64,000 nt of DNA from Bacteroidales bacterium (GCA_023664535.1 JAMPFJ010000017.1:1-64000); one strand, 5' to 3'. Counted from the first letter of the stretch, positions 32,780 through 41,811 are shown. Numbers and translations: made by a program. Notes: generated from the sequence alone by a model not told the origin.

Positions 32780-34093
32780 ATGAGACGACGGATTTTAGCG
32801 GCGGTAGCAGTGGTTCTTGCGTTTGCGGCAGCTTTTGTCCTGCAAGCGGCGCCGGGAGAGGGGATACAGGAAACCTTTGCCGGCAAAAAACAGGAAGAAA
32901 GGCTCTATGGAAAACGCATTCGGTATGGACAGGATGAGAAAAGGATGGTTCCGGGAACCAATCTTACCCGGCTGGCTGAGAACAGTGAAGAGGAACAGCG
33001 GGAAAGGGAGAAACAAGAGGAGCGGCAGGCAGACTGTATTGCAGAATGTATCGCAGGGATGACATTGGAGGAAAAGCTGGCGCAGATGATGATTTTGACG
33101 AATGCCAGGGATATAACGGAGTTGAAGCTTAAGGAAATCCAGCCGGGAGGGATTATTTTCTTCGGGGAAGATTATAAGGGAAAAACCCCGGAGGAGGTAG
33201 CGAAGCGGGTGAGCGGTCTGCAGACCTGTGTCCGGTATCCGCTTTTTGTCGGCGTGGACGAAGAGGGAGGAAAGGTCAGCAGGATTGCGGAGCTTGACAC
33301 GGAGGAACCCCATCAGTTTAAAAGTGCCAGGCGGCTTTATGAAGCAGGATTAGGCGAGGTGCAGAGCGAAACGGTAAGGAAATGTGCTTTGCTGAAGAAA
33401 ATGGGGATGAATCTTAACTTTGACCCGGTGGCGGATGTGGTAGACAGTCCGAAGGCTTATATGTATGAACGTTCGGCAAGCGGGAAGGCAGAAGAGGTGG
33501 CGGAGTACGTAAAAACCGTCACTGGAGTGATGCGGGAGCAGAAGATGGGCTGCTGCCTGAAGCATTTCCCGGGGTATGGAAACCTCGGGAATACGCATAA
33601 GCGCAGTGCTTCAGACGGGCGGCTGCTGTCGGAGTATCAGGAAAAGGATTTTCTTCCGTTTCTGGCAGGGATTGAAGAAGGGGCAGATATGGTTATGGTA
33701 GCCCACATTGTAATGAAAGAGGTTGATGCGGAATATCCCGCATCGCTGTCTGTTAAGGTGCATGCCCTTTTGCGGGAACAGCTGGGATTTTCCGGAGTGA
33801 TGATTGCCGATGATTTAAACATGCGTGCAGTGCTTAGCCGGATGAGTTTAAAGCAGGCGAGCGCAAGGGCGGTGGCAGCGGGAAACGATATGATATTTTC
33901 GGCGGATGCCGAGGCTTCGCTTCAGGGAATGGCGGAAGCGGTTGACAGTGGGGAAGTGCCGGAGGAGCAGATTGACGCATCCGTGGCACGGATTTTACAG
34001 ATGAAGATAAATCTTGGGCTGCTCACCGTGGAGGAGATAGCCGGCGGAAATGCTTCGGAAAGCCCAAAGGACAGGAAGATTACTGGTGAATAG
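32780..34093 (+). CDS. Secreted glycoside hydrolase family 3 protein (NagZ-like)
   Basis: The 437-residue protein has an N-terminal signal/anchor segment ('RRRILAAVAVVLAFAAAFVL'), then a charged linker, and a single GH3 N-terminal TIM barrel from about residue 90. Visible are 'GGIIFF', 'PLFVGVDEEGGKVSRI', 'NLNFDPVADV', 'KHFPGYGNLGNTHK' and the nucleophile D in 'VMIADDLNMRAV'. The KHFPG-G-x-x-T-H loop is like NagZ beta-N-acetylglucosaminidases, which supply a His/Asp catalytic dyad from this loop. Cell-wall sugars outside the membrane are a likely substrate. ATG 32780 has GGGGAAG upstream; a GTG at 32741 overlaps the preceding stop. Confidence 0.88.
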   Translation: MRRRILAAVAVVLAFAAAFVLQAAPGEGIQETFAGKKQEERLYGKRIRYGQDEKRMVPGTNLTRLAENSEEEQREREKQEERQADCIAECIAGMTLEEKLAQMMILTNARDITELKLKEIQPGGIIFFGEDYKGKTPEEVAKRVSGLQTCVRYPLFVGVDEEGGKVSRIAELDTEEPHQFKSARRLYEAGLGEVQSETVRKCALLKKMGMNLNFDPVADVVDSPKAYMYERSASGKAEEVAEYVKTVTGVMREQKMGCCLKHFPGYGNLGNTHKRSASDGRLLSEYQEKDFLPFLAGIEEGADMVMVAHIVMKEVDAEYPASLSVKVHALLREQLGFSGVMIADDLNMRAVLSRMSLKQASARAVAAGNDMIFSADAEASLQGMAEAVDSGEVPEEQIDASVARILQMKINLGLLTVEEIAGGNASESPKDRKITGE

Positions 34094-34109
34094 GGAAGAG
34101 GGGAGAATT

Positions 34110-35153
34110 ATGGAGGAAGAAAAAGTGTATCAGGGAAAGGAGATATCCGTATCCCAGAGACAAATCTATATATTATCCCTGCTGTCACAAAATCCTATGG
34201 GTTACCGGGCGGAGGAGATTAGGGAACGGTTAAAGGCATGGGATATCGAGGTCAGCAAGCGCACAATCAGCAGGGATATCGATGAACTATCGTTAAATTA
34301 TGGCATCGGGGAAGAGGAGCGCGGAGGGAAAACCTATTATTATGCAGATAAATATACGCTGAAGAACGTGGATTTTACGATTGAGGATTTAGCGTCTTTA
34401 GCCTTTGCCCGGGAGATGTTAACGGAATATGAGCATCTGGAGATGGGAAGGCATGCGATGGCATTTATCAATAAGATAGTGGAAAGCTCTGCATCGCTTA
34501 ACCGGCTGCAGTTTGAGAAGCTTTGCCGCCATTTTAAGCGGGGAAATGAAATAAGCGGCGGTGTTGATGAGGTGGACGGAGCAACGGAGAGAAAAATACA
34601 GAATGCCATTGACGGAAGCAGGAAAATCGAAATGGAATATTACAGCTTTTCCAGCGACGTACTGACAAAACGGGTAATTCACCCCTATCGGATGCTGGTG
34701 ATTGATTCCTATCTCTGTGTGGAGGGGTATTGTGAGCAACGGAAAGAAATAAGAAGATTCCGGCTTTCCCGGATAAAGAGCATAAATCTGCTGGACGAGA
34801 AATTCCGGATGGCGGAAGCGGACGGAGAAAACGGTGGGATGCCTTTTTTGAAGCTGGGCGGCGGAGAACCGGAGGACATTGAACTGATTTTTACCGGGGA
34901 CTGCATACGCTATGTAAAGGAATATGAAGCGGGAAGGGCAAAACGGCTTAAGGAGACCGGGGAGGGACTGTACTTTTATCAGAAAGCACCGGTTGCGCCG
35001 GATGTTATCCGGTGGATTCGCAGCTTTGGTCCGGAGGTAAAGGTGGTAAAACCAAAATGGCTGGATTTGCAGCTGGAAAAAGAGGCGAAACAGCGGCTTA
35101 AGGATGACGGCTTCCAGAGGGTTCCTTCCGCTAACCGGACAAAAAAAGAGTAA
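34110..35153 (+). CDS. WYL-domain (YafY-type) transcriptional regulator
   Basis: The 347-residue protein has an N-terminal helix-turn-helix of the HTH_11 type ('LLSQNPMGYRAEEIRERLKAWDIEVSKRTISRDIDELS'). A linker with 'LASLAFAREMLTEYEHL' and a central WYL domain follow ('KRVIHPYRMLVIDSYLCVEGYCEQRKEIRRFRLSRIKSI'). The WYL extension with 'IRWIRSFGPEVKVVKP' is at the end. WYL proteins sense ligands, sometimes nucleotides, and control stress, defence or metabolic genes. It is the last gene of the MoxR-GH3 operon and may regulate it. GAGGGGAG precedes the ATG, which lies 16 nt after the GH3 stop. Confidence 0.9.
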   Translation: MEEEKVYQGKEISVSQRQIYILSLLSQNPMGYRAEEIRERLKAWDIEVSKRTISRDIDELSLNYGIGEEERGGKTYYYADKYTLKNVDFTIEDLASLAFAREMLTEYEHLEMGRHAMAFINKIVESSASLNRLQFEKLCRHFKRGNEISGGVDEVDGATERKIQNAIDGSRKIEMEYYSFSSDVLTKRVIHPYRMLVIDSYLCVEGYCEQRKEIRRFRLSRIKSINLLDEKFRMAEADGENGGMPFLKLGGGEPEDIELIFTGDCIRYVKEYEAGRAKRLKETGEGLYFYQKAPVAPDVIRWIRSFGPEVKVVKPKWLDLQLEKEAKQRLKDDGFQRVPSANRTKKE

Positions 35154-35176
35154 CCGGATACCCGATTACTCTTTTT
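35143..35176. terminator. Bidirectional terminator overlapping the WYL gene stop
   Basis: GAGTAA (35148-35153) pairs with TTACTC (35166-35171), extended by CGG/CCG inside. The A run on the left and the T run on the right let it work in both directions. The stem includes the stop codon of the regulator. Confidence 0.85.
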
Positions 35177-35178
35177 CA

Positions 35179-35250
35179 CTGGGGTACAAGGATTCGAACC
35201 TTGAAATGACGGAGTCAGAGTCCGTTGCCTTACCATTTGGCGATACCCCA
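35179..35250 (-). tRNA. tRNA-Gln (anticodon CTG)
   Basis: The - strand gives acceptor TGGGGTA/TACCCCA, D arm, anticodon stem ACGGA/TCCGT with loop CTCTGAC (anticodon CTG), and T arm with TTCGAAT. The discriminator is G and CCA is not encoded. It is convergent with the WYL gene. Confidence 0.95.
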
Positions 35251-35387
35251 TCAGGCTTTTGCGCCACTCACAAAACATTATTATACACATTTCATTATAA
35301 AAATCAAGAGAAAATGTTAAAAAATATTTATTTATTTGTATTTTTGTTTTATACTGGAAATTGTCTGAAGAAAAAGAGGTAGCAAAC

Positions 35388-36107
35388 ATGTATGAGATGA
35401 AACAACAGGTAACATATTCCCAGGTGGGGAGCGATTTGAAGGTAGGGATGTCAGGGATTGCCCAGTATTTTCAGGACTGCACGATTTTCCATTCCGAAGC
35501 TCTGGGGAAAGGGCTGAAAGAGGTGGAGGTAAGCCATCACGCATGGTTTTTATCCGGCTGGCAGATTAAGGCTTTGCGTTATCCCGAATTTAAGGAGGAG
35601 ATTACGGTGAGAACATGGCCATACGATTTTAAGGGAATCTATGGTTATCGTAATTTCGATATTGTTGACGGAACAGGCAGGCAGATTGTCAGGGCAAATT
35701 CCATCTGGATTTTTATGGATTTGGAGAACATGCGCCCCTCCAAGCCGTCGGAAGAAGATTTGGCGGGCTATGAAATGGAGGAAGCGATTAAGATGGATTA
35801 TGCACCGAGAAAAATAAAGATTTTGGATGAGGAATATCGGGTGCAGACAGAGGAGGCATATCCGGTTATCGTAAAAAAATCTTTTTTGGATTCAAACCAG
35901 CACGTAAATAACGGACGTTATGTGGTGGAGGCGCTGGATTTACTGCCGGAAGAAAAAGAGATAAAGGAAATGCGGGTGGATTACCGAAAGGCGGCAACAC
36001 TGGGAGAACAGATGTATCCGTCCTTATATAGAAAAGAGAATATTTGTCAGACGGTATTTTCGGATAAGGAAGGCAATCCCTTTGTGGTTGTGGAGGTTTT
36101 AGGATAA
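35388..36107 (+). CDS. Acyl-ACP thioesterase
   Basis: The 239-residue protein is a double hot-dog acyl-ACP thioesterase of the FatA/FatB-like bacterial type. The first hot-dog has 'YSQVGSDLKVGMSGIAQYFQDCTIFHSEAL...AWFLSGWQIKALRYPEFKEEITVRTWP' and 'GYRNFDIVDGTGRQIVRANSIWIFMD'. The second has 'SFLDSNQHVNNGRYVVEALDLLP', with the catalytic Asn-His region D-x-N-x-H-V-N-N. It releases free fatty acids from ACP. Two ATGs lie close together; 35388 has AGAGG at a workable distance. It begins a run of three closely spaced genes. Confidence 0.9.
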   Translation: MYEMKQQVTYSQVGSDLKVGMSGIAQYFQDCTIFHSEALGKGLKEVEVSHHAWFLSGWQIKALRYPEFKEEITVRTWPYDFKGIYGYRNFDIVDGTGRQIVRANSIWIFMDLENMRPSKPSEEDLAGYEMEEAIKMDYAPRKIKILDEEYRVQTEEAYPVIVKKSFLDSNQHVNNGRYVVEALDLLPEEKEIKEMRVDYRKAATLGEQMYPSLYRKENICQTVFSDKEGNPFVVVEVLG

Positions 36108-36130
36108 CAGAGTGAAGATAAGGAGAAATT

Positions 36131-37015
36131 ATGATTGAGATTGGAAAGTGGCAGACCCTGCAGGTCGTCCGGGAAAAAGAGTTTGGCGTATATCTGGCAG
36201 AGGAAAAGGGAGCGAAGGATGCGGTGCTTCTTCCTATCAGGCAGGTTCCCGCCGGACTGAAAACGGGGGGGAGCATAGAGGTATTTGTGTATCTGGATTC
36301 CGCCGACCGTCCCATTGCAACGGTGAACAAACCGTTGATTACACTGGGAGAAATAGCGAAGCTTAAGGTGGCAAGCGTGGGCGGTATAGGCGCTTTTATG
36401 GACTGGGGGCTGGAAAAGGATATTTTACTGCCCTTTAAGGAAATGGTCGGGGCAGTAAGGGAGGGCAGAGAATATCTGGTCTGTATGTATATGGATAAGA
36501 GCAGCCGTCCCTGTGTGACTATGCGGCTGTATGATTATTTATCCACGGATTCGCCATATCAGGGCGGGGAGCAGGTTGAGGGCTACATTTATCGGTTTAG
36601 TGAAACACTGGGAGCTTTTGTGGCAGTGGATAACCGGTATCAGGGGCTTATTCCCAGACAGGAGCTGCACAAAAAGGTGCATGTGGGGGACACGCTGTCT
36701 CTTCGGATTACTTCGGTGAGGGAGGACGGTAAGCTGAATTTAGCTGTGGGAAAGCCTGCTTATCAGCAGATGGAGGAGGACAGTGAAATGGTTTACCAGG
36801 TGATTCTTTCCTATGACGGTGCGCTGCCGTTTACGGATAAGGCATCACCGGCGGTAATTGAGCGGGAACTGGGGCTCAGTAAAAATGCCTTTAAGCGGGC
36901 AGTAGGAAGGCTGCTAAAGGAGGGCAGAATTGAAATCAGAGAACATGCCATTGTGGCAGTTGACAGGCAGACAAAGGAAAGACAGCAGGGTATACCGTCT
37001 GCAAAGAATGAATAA
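36131..37015 (+). CDS. cvfB: CvfB family S1 RNA-binding protein
   Basis: This 294-residue protein has the CvfB layout: three S1-like OB domains ('VVREKEFGVYLA', 'VASVGGIGAFMDWGLEKDILLPFKEM', 'IYRFSETLGAFVAVDNRYQGLIPRQEL') and a C-terminal winged helix ('SPAVIERELGLSKNAFKRAVGRLLKEGRIEI'). In Staphylococcus aureus CvfB affects virulence-gene expression and binds RNA. AAGGAG precedes the ATG. It follows the thioesterase by 23 nt and leads into ridA, so the three are probably co-transcribed. Confidence 0.93.
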   Translation: MIEIGKWQTLQVVREKEFGVYLAEEKGAKDAVLLPIRQVPAGLKTGGSIEVFVYLDSADRPIATVNKPLITLGEIAKLKVASVGGIGAFMDWGLEKDILLPFKEMVGAVREGREYLVCMYMDKSSRPCVTMRLYDYLSTDSPYQGGEQVEGYIYRFSETLGAFVAVDNRYQGLIPRQELHKKVHVGDTLSLRITSVREDGKLNLAVGKPAYQQMEEDSEMVYQVILSYDGALPFTDKASPAVIERELGLSKNAFKRAVGRLLKEGRIEIREHAIVAVDRQTKERQQGIPSAKNE

Positions 37016-37035
37016 ATGTTTAGGAGGACAAAACA

Positions 37036-37416
37036 ATGAAGAATGTAGTGAAAACAGATAAGGCGCCGCAGGCAATAGGACCGTATTCTCAGGCGATAGA
37101 GGTAAACGGTATGGTTTATACCTCGGGAGTGGTTCCCATTGACCCGGCGACAGGTAATGTGGTAGAAGGCGATATCCGTGTTCAGGCAGCCCGTGTATTT
37201 GACAGTATGAAAGCATTGCTGGAAGCAGCGGGCTCCGATTGTGAAAGTGTAGTGAAAACTACGGTATTTATTAAGGATATGAATGATTTTGGCGCATTAA
37301 ACGAGATTTATGCCGAGTATTTTACCGGCGTATTTCCGGCACGCTCCTGCGTGGAGGTGGCAAGGCTTCCAAAGGATGTTTTGATTGAGATGGAAGCGAT
37401 TGCGATAAAAAAATAG
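37036..37416 (+). CDS. ridA: RidA family enamine/imine deaminase
   Basis: The 126-residue protein matches RidA along its length: 'APQAIGPYSQAIEVNGMVYTSGVVPIDPATGNVV', 'KTTVFIKDMNDFGALNEIYAEYF' and the active-site arginine in 'FPARSCVEVARLPKDVLIEMEAIA'. RidA hydrolyses reactive 2-aminoacrylate and related enamines that PLP enzymes release. The GGAGG ribosome site is 7 nt before the ATG. Confidence 0.95.
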   Translation: MKNVVKTDKAPQAIGPYSQAIEVNGMVYTSGVVPIDPATGNVVEGDIRVQAARVFDSMKALLEAAGSDCESVVKTTVFIKDMNDFGALNEIYAEYFTGVFPARSCVEVARLPKDVLIEMEAIAIKK

Positions 37417-37452
37417 AGAAAATACAGGTGAACAACAAAACGGAGGATTGAG

Positions 37453-38460
37453 ATGGAATTGGAAGAGGTAAAGGCAGCAGGGGCTGCCGATGGGCAAAGT
37501 ACAAAAAAGGAGATGAAAAATGCCGGTTTATTTTTCTTTCTCCTGTTATTGATTGAGGTACCGGTATCGGTTTTTGTTGTCATTATTCAGGGATTATTCC
37601 CCGATAATTACAGTACCCTGATATCTATTCTGCTTACGCAGGGCTATCTGCTGCTTGGCGCAGTAGTGTTTATGCTGGTGACAAAAAAGAAGCTTGGCAG
37701 GGATTTACAGGTAAGAAAGTATCGGGTTTCCAGTTTCTTTCTTTCCCTTGTTGTGCTGATTACGGCGGCACCGATGGCGACATGGCTGAATGTGTTCAGC
37801 CAGCTGTTTGCAAAAAACGAAACCAGCGGGGCGGTTTTTCAGGTGACGCAGAATGTTCCGGCATGGCTGGGTATTCTGATTATTGGCTGCCTGCCGGGCT
37901 TTATTGAGGAGACGCTTTACCGGGGAATCATGTATTCCGCATTCCGGAAGCGCTCGGTGTTAACTGGTATAGTGGTTAGTGCGCTTTCCTTCGGCTTGAT
38001 GCATCTGAATTTTAATCAGATGATGTATGCGGCATATTTGGGAATTGTTTTTGCCCTGGTTGTGGAGGCTACCGGTTCATTGGCGTCAACGATGATTCTG
38101 CATATGCTGTTTAATGCGGTAAATACCGCCTATGTTTATATCCTGCCGAAGCTTTATGAGTTTCTCGGTCAGTTTTATGCGGAATATGCCAACATTGATA
38201 TGGAAGAGGTGATGAACACCACCGCATCAAACAGTCAGTTAATCCCTATGCTTGTGCTGGTAACTCCTTTTGCGGTGGGAGGTATTGTACTCACCGTATT
38301 ACTGATAAAGGCTATTGCAAAAATAAACGGGCGGCAGATGACATGGGCATACCTTTGTGGAAGCGAGGAGGAGAAGAAAAAAACCAGTCCGGTAAATGTA
38401 TTTTTACTGCTTGGCTGGGGAATCTGTCTTGTTATTTCTGTGCTGAATCTGCTGGCGTGA
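37453..38460 (+). CDS. CPBP family intramembrane metalloprotease
   Basis: The 335-residue membrane protein has about eight hydrophobic segments. The CPBP (Abi/CaaX-like) motifs are motif 1 'PGFIEETLYRGIMY' (E-E-x-x-x-R), motif 2 with F-x-x-x-H ('FGLMHLNFNQM') and a later 'HMLFNAVN' (H-x-x-x-N). These are the glutamate and histidine metal ligands of type II CAAX proteases. A hydrophilic N-terminal tail of about 20 residues is cytoplasmic. GGAGG precedes the ATG. It lies 49 nt upstream of an ABC exporter whose permease contains another CPBP domain, so the three genes are likely functionally linked. Confidence 0.9.
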   Translation: MELEEVKAAGAADGQSTKKEMKNAGLFFFLLLLIEVPVSVFVVIIQGLFPDNYSTLISILLTQGYLLLGAVVFMLVTKKKLGRDLQVRKYRVSSFFLSLVVLITAAPMATWLNVFSQLFAKNETSGAVFQVTQNVPAWLGILIIGCLPGFIEETLYRGIMYSAFRKRSVLTGIVVSALSFGLMHLNFNQMMYAAYLGIVFALVVEATGSLASTMILHMLFNAVNTAYVYILPKLYEFLGQFYAEYANIDMEEVMNTTASNSQLIPMLVLVTPFAVGGIVLTVLLIKAIAKINGRQMTWAYLCGSEEEKKKTSPVNVFLLLGWGICLVISVLNLLA

Positions 38461-38508
38461 GAAACTGTGTATTTCCGTGTGGAAAGCTGACCTTTAGGAG
38501 GAATGGAT

Positions 38509-39267
38509 TTGATAGAAGCGAGAGAACTGACAAAGCAGTTTGTACGAACATTAAAAAAGGGGAAAAAGGAAGAGTTCTTTGCGGTAGACCATGTAAGCTT
38601 TGCGGCGAAGGAGGGGGAGATACTGGGCATTCTTGGTCCTAACGGAGCAGGAAAGACAACGCTTTTGCGCATGCTGGGGTCTTTGATGGAGCCTACCAGA
38701 GGACAGGTGGTGATTACCGGTAATGGGCAGCAGATAACGGAAAAGGCAGAACGGAAAAAGCATATCGGTTATCTGTCGGAGAACACAAAGCTATACGGCA
38801 GATTTACGGTACGGGAGTTGCTCGCCCTGTTCGGAGAGCTGTACGGTTTTTCCGGAGAAGAGATTGAGGAACAGCTGGAGAAAACCTGTACACTGTTAAA
38901 TATGGAAGAATTTTTTGACAACCGCATTGAAAAACTGTCTACCGGACAGAAGCAGAGGACGTCGATTGCCCGATGTCTGGTGCATAATCCGGATATTTAT
39001 ATTTTTGACGAGCCGACGCTGGGACTGGATATTATCAGCTCCAAGGCAATCATTGATTTTATGAAGCAGGAGAAAACCCGGGGAAAAAGCGTATTATATT
39101 CCACGCATTATATGGAAGAGGCGGAATTTCTCTGTGACCGGATTATTATGATTGACCGGGGAAGGATAATTGCGGAGGGAACGCCGAAGAGCCTGAAGGA
39201 AGCTACCGAAACGGATAACCTGAGGGAAACCTTTTTTGCCTGCATGGGGAGGAGGGATTCCGAATGA
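38509..39267 (+). CDS. ABC transporter ATP-binding protein (NatA-like)
   Basis: The 252-residue ATPase has Walker A 'GPNGAGKTTLLRML', 'GYLSENTKLYGRFTV' in the Q-loop region, signature 'LSTGQKQRTSIARCL' (S-T-G-Q, as in NatA-type exporters), Walker B 'IYIFDEPTLGLD' and 'YSTHYMEEAEFL'. The start is most likely TTG at 38509, seven nucleotides after AGGAGG (38496-38501); the ATG at 38503 is only one base from that site. It overlaps the fused permease gene by 4 nt (ATGA), which shows tight coupling. Confidence 0.92.
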   Translation: MIEARELTKQFVRTLKKGKKEEFFAVDHVSFAAKEGEILGILGPNGAGKTTLLRMLGSLMEPTRGQVVITGNGQQITEKAERKKHIGYLSENTKLYGRFTVRELLALFGELYGFSGEEIEEQLEKTCTLLNMEEFFDNRIEKLSTGQKQRTSIARCLVHNPDIYIFDEPTLGLDIISSKAIIDFMKQEKTRGKSVLYSTHYMEEAEFLCDRIIMIDRGRIIAEGTPKSLKEATETDNLRETFFACMGRRDSE

Positions 39268-41285
39268 ATTACAGACAGCTTAAAACGCTTTACAAAAAAG
39301 AAATCATGGACGTTATACGGGATAAGAAAACCATTCTTACCATGGTGGTACTGCCTGTGATTTTATATCCGTTACTGTTTGTGGTGATTATGCAGGTAAT
39401 AACGCTGATTAACACCACCCAGCAGGAGCAGACCTATTATATCGCTTATGACGGGGTGGAGGATACCCACAGGCTTGCGTTAAATGACTGGATTGCCGGA
39501 AAGGACGACGGATACGACTATGTGATTAAAGAGGTTGAATCGGAGGAGCCGCAAAAGGATTTGGAGGAGGAGACCATTGACGCATACCTGACGGTGGAGA
39601 CCACCGAATCCCAAATCATATACGAGGTACATTATCTGTCGGCGGTAAACAATTCGCTGATGGTTTCCGGTATGCTGGAGGAGGAAATTGATTCGCTGGC
39701 AAAGAATATTGCGGAAAAAAATGCGAAAGAGGAGGGCTTGGATGTAAAACGGGTGCTTTATCCGGTAATGCCAAAGCTTGAGGATGCTTCCAGCAGCGAG
39801 AGCTCGGTGGGAAGCATTTTAGGGAGCGTGATTCCCTTTTTAATGATTACCAGCATTTTAATGGGGGCGATGTATCCGGCGATTGACGCTACGGCGGGAG
39901 AGAAGGAGCGGGGAACCCTGGAAACTCTGCTTACCCTTCCTGTGGGGAATATGGAGTTAATTATGAGTAAATTTTTGTCCGTAGCGACGATTGCGGTGGT
40001 GTCGGTTTTTATCAATGTACTGTCAATAGGCGGGATTGCGGCATATTTTTATGCGACTATCAGTGCGCTTACTGAAAATGCGGGGGACTTTAAGCTGGGA
40101 AGCTTTGTGCCGGCAATCCTGATTTCCTTTATCTGTGTCATTGCCTTTGCCCTGTTTATGAGCGCCGTGGTCATGTGTATCTGTGCCTTTGCGAAAAGCT
40201 TTAAGGAGGCGAATAATTATGTTACGCCGCTTACGCTGGTGGTACTGCTAACCGGTTATATCGGTTTTATTCCCAATATCGAGTTAAGTACCGCAACCGC
40301 ATTGGTTCCGGTGGCGAATATTTGTCTGCTGATGAAGAACCTGCTGGTATTTAAATATGACTTTACGCTGATTTTAATGGTGCTGCTGAGCAATGTGGTT
40401 TATGCCTTTGTTGCGGTATGGGTGCTGGGAAGGATTTATAACAGCGAAACCATTCTGTTTGGGGAATCTGCCAGCGGCATCAAGCTGTTTGAACGGAGAA
40501 AAAATATTAAAAAGGGGAGCCTGCCGACAATTAAGGAAAGTCTGCTAATCATGATTGTTGCGCTGCTGTTAATGGTTTATCTGGGGGGGCTGATGAGTTT
40601 AGAGCAGCCGTTGATGGGGGTGATTATCCCGCAGTTTTTTATCGGTGTGCTGCCTGTACTTGCCTGCGTATATATAAAAGGGGACGGCAGAAAAATATTT
40701 GCCCTGCACTGCCCGAAGGGAAAAGATATTTTCGGCGGATTAATCCTGTTAATCGGTGCGGGAAGCCTCAGTCTTTTAATCAGCAATCTGCTTACGTATT
40801 TATTTTCTGCCCAGAGTGAGAATTTAAATGAAGAATATCTGGAGCTTCTCGATGGAGTACCGTTTGCAGGGGCGCTGCTGTTGATTGCCCTGCTGCCGGC
40901 AGTTTGTGAGGAGCTGATGTACCGAGGCTATATGTTTACGGCATTTAAACAGAAAATGAGCCTGCGGCGCGCAATATTTTTTGTGGCGGTTTTGTTCGGA
41001 ATCAGCCACATGAGTCTGATTAAAATTATTCCCACCGCTATTTTAGGCGCTGCTCTGGCGTATGCCATGCACAAAGCGGACAGTATAGTGGTTTCCGGAA
41101 TGATGCATTTCCTCAATAATGCATTTTCAGTATTCGTTTTGTATTATGGGGAGAAAGTGGCTGTTTTTCAGGATGAGCAAATGAGCGGGGCGCTGATTGC
41201 GGGGCTTTGCCTGCTGGCGGCTGTCGGTATACCGGCGGGAATCCGGCTGCTTAATGGAAAAAAGGAAAGAATAGAAGAAGCATAG
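39264..41285 (+). CDS. ABC-2 permease fused to a CPBP intramembrane protease
   Basis: The 673-residue protein joins two modules. Residues about 1-400 are a NatB-type ABC-2 permease. A first helix lies near 25-45 and a large outer loop runs to about 185. Then comes 'GAMYPAIDATAGEKERGTLETLLTLPV', typical of NatB, and five more helices. Residues about 430-665 are a CPBP domain with 'LLPAVCEELMYRGYMFTAFKQK' (E-E-x-x-x-R), 'FGISHMSLIKI' (F-x-x-x-H) and 'GMMHFLNNAFS'. ABC-2/CPBP fusions occur in Firmicutes. The protease part could process the exported peptide or protein. The cargo is not known. Confidence 0.92.
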   Translation: MNYRQLKTLYKKEIMDVIRDKKTILTMVVLPVILYPLLFVVIMQVITLINTTQQEQTYYIAYDGVEDTHRLALNDWIAGKDDGYDYVIKEVESEEPQKDLEEETIDAYLTVETTESQIIYEVHYLSAVNNSLMVSGMLEEEIDSLAKNIAEKNAKEEGLDVKRVLYPVMPKLEDASSSESSVGSILGSVIPFLMITSILMGAMYPAIDATAGEKERGTLETLLTLPVGNMELIMSKFLSVATIAVVSVFINVLSIGGIAAYFYATISALTENAGDFKLGSFVPAILISFICVIAFALFMSAVVMCICAFAKSFKEANNYVTPLTLVVLLTGYIGFIPNIELSTATALVPVANICLLMKNLLVFKYDFTLILMVLLSNVVYAFVAVWVLGRIYNSETILFGESASGIKLFERRKNIKKGSLPTIKESLLIMIVALLLMVYLGGLMSLEQPLMGVIIPQFFIGVLPVLACVYIKGDGRKIFALHCPKGKDIFGGLILLIGAGSLSLLISNLLTYLFSAQSENLNEEYLELLDGVPFAGALLLIALLPAVCEELMYRGYMFTAFKQKMSLRRAIFFVAVLFGISHMSLIKIIPTAILGAALAYAMHKADSIVVSGMMHFLNNAFSVFVLYYGEKVAVFQDEQMSGALIAGLCLLAAVGIPAGIRLLNGKKERIEEA

Positions 41286-41296
41286 CGGAAAATAAT

Positions 41297-41359
41297 AAAA
41301 GGTACCGTCTCTTTTCGTGTAGTCCGTGGGGAACGGATGGGGGAGAAACGGTACCTTTT
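41297..41359. terminator. Bidirectional terminator between the ABC/CPBP operon and hsp20
   Basis: AAAAGGTACCGT (41297-41308) and its exact complement at 41348-41359 enclose 39 nt with an inner TCCGT/ACGGA hairpin. T's follow on the + strand and A's precede, so both convergent transcripts can end here. Confidence 0.88.
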
Positions 41360-41373
41360 TCGGGGTAAATGAT

Positions 41374-41811
41374 TTATTCGATAGCAATATAATGCTCTTC
41401 TTCCACCTTCGGCTGCTCGGTAATTTTCGGAACCGTGATGGTCAAAATCCCGTTGTTAAAGGATGCATGAATGAGGTCCTGTGTAACCTGTTCGCCGACA
41501 TAGAAGCTTCTCTGGCATTTACCGGTAAAGCATTCCTTACGGATGTACTTTCCATTTTTCTCTTTAATTTCATTGTCTGCATGGCGTTCTGCCTCGATAC
41601 TCAGATAGCCTTCCTTGAGGCTTGCAGATACATCTTCCTTTTCGTATCCCGGAAGCTCAATACCCAGCTCATACTTATCCTCATATTCCTTGATATCCGT
41701 ATTCATCAAAGCTCTGGAATCTGCCGAATGGATAAAACGGTCAGACGGTTTGTAAGTGTCATTGAAAAAGGTGTCAAATAAATCGTTTGAAAAAATACTT
41801 GGTACTAACAT
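41374..41811 (-). CDS. hsp20: Hsp20/alpha-crystallin small heat shock protein
   Basis: The 145-residue protein has a short N-terminal arm ('MLVPSIFSNDLFDTFFND') and an alpha-crystallin domain ('MNTDIKEYEDKYELGIELPGYEKEDVSASLKEGYLSIEAER...GKYIRKECFTGKCQRSFYVGEQVTQDLIHASFNNGILTITVPKI'). The tail ends with an I-x-I/V-like 'YIAIE'. It is a cytoplasmic holdase. The ATG at 41811 has AAAGGAGGAA upstream. A CIRCE element overlaps the promoter, so HrcA repression is expected. Confidence 0.95.
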   Translation of the reverse strand: MLVPSIFSNDLFDTFFNDTYKPSDRFIHSADSRALMNTDIKEYEDKYELGIELPGYEKEDVSASLKEGYLSIEAERHADNEIKEKNGKYIRKECFTGKCQRSFYVGEQVTQDLIHASFNNGILTITVPKITEQPKVEEEHYIAIE

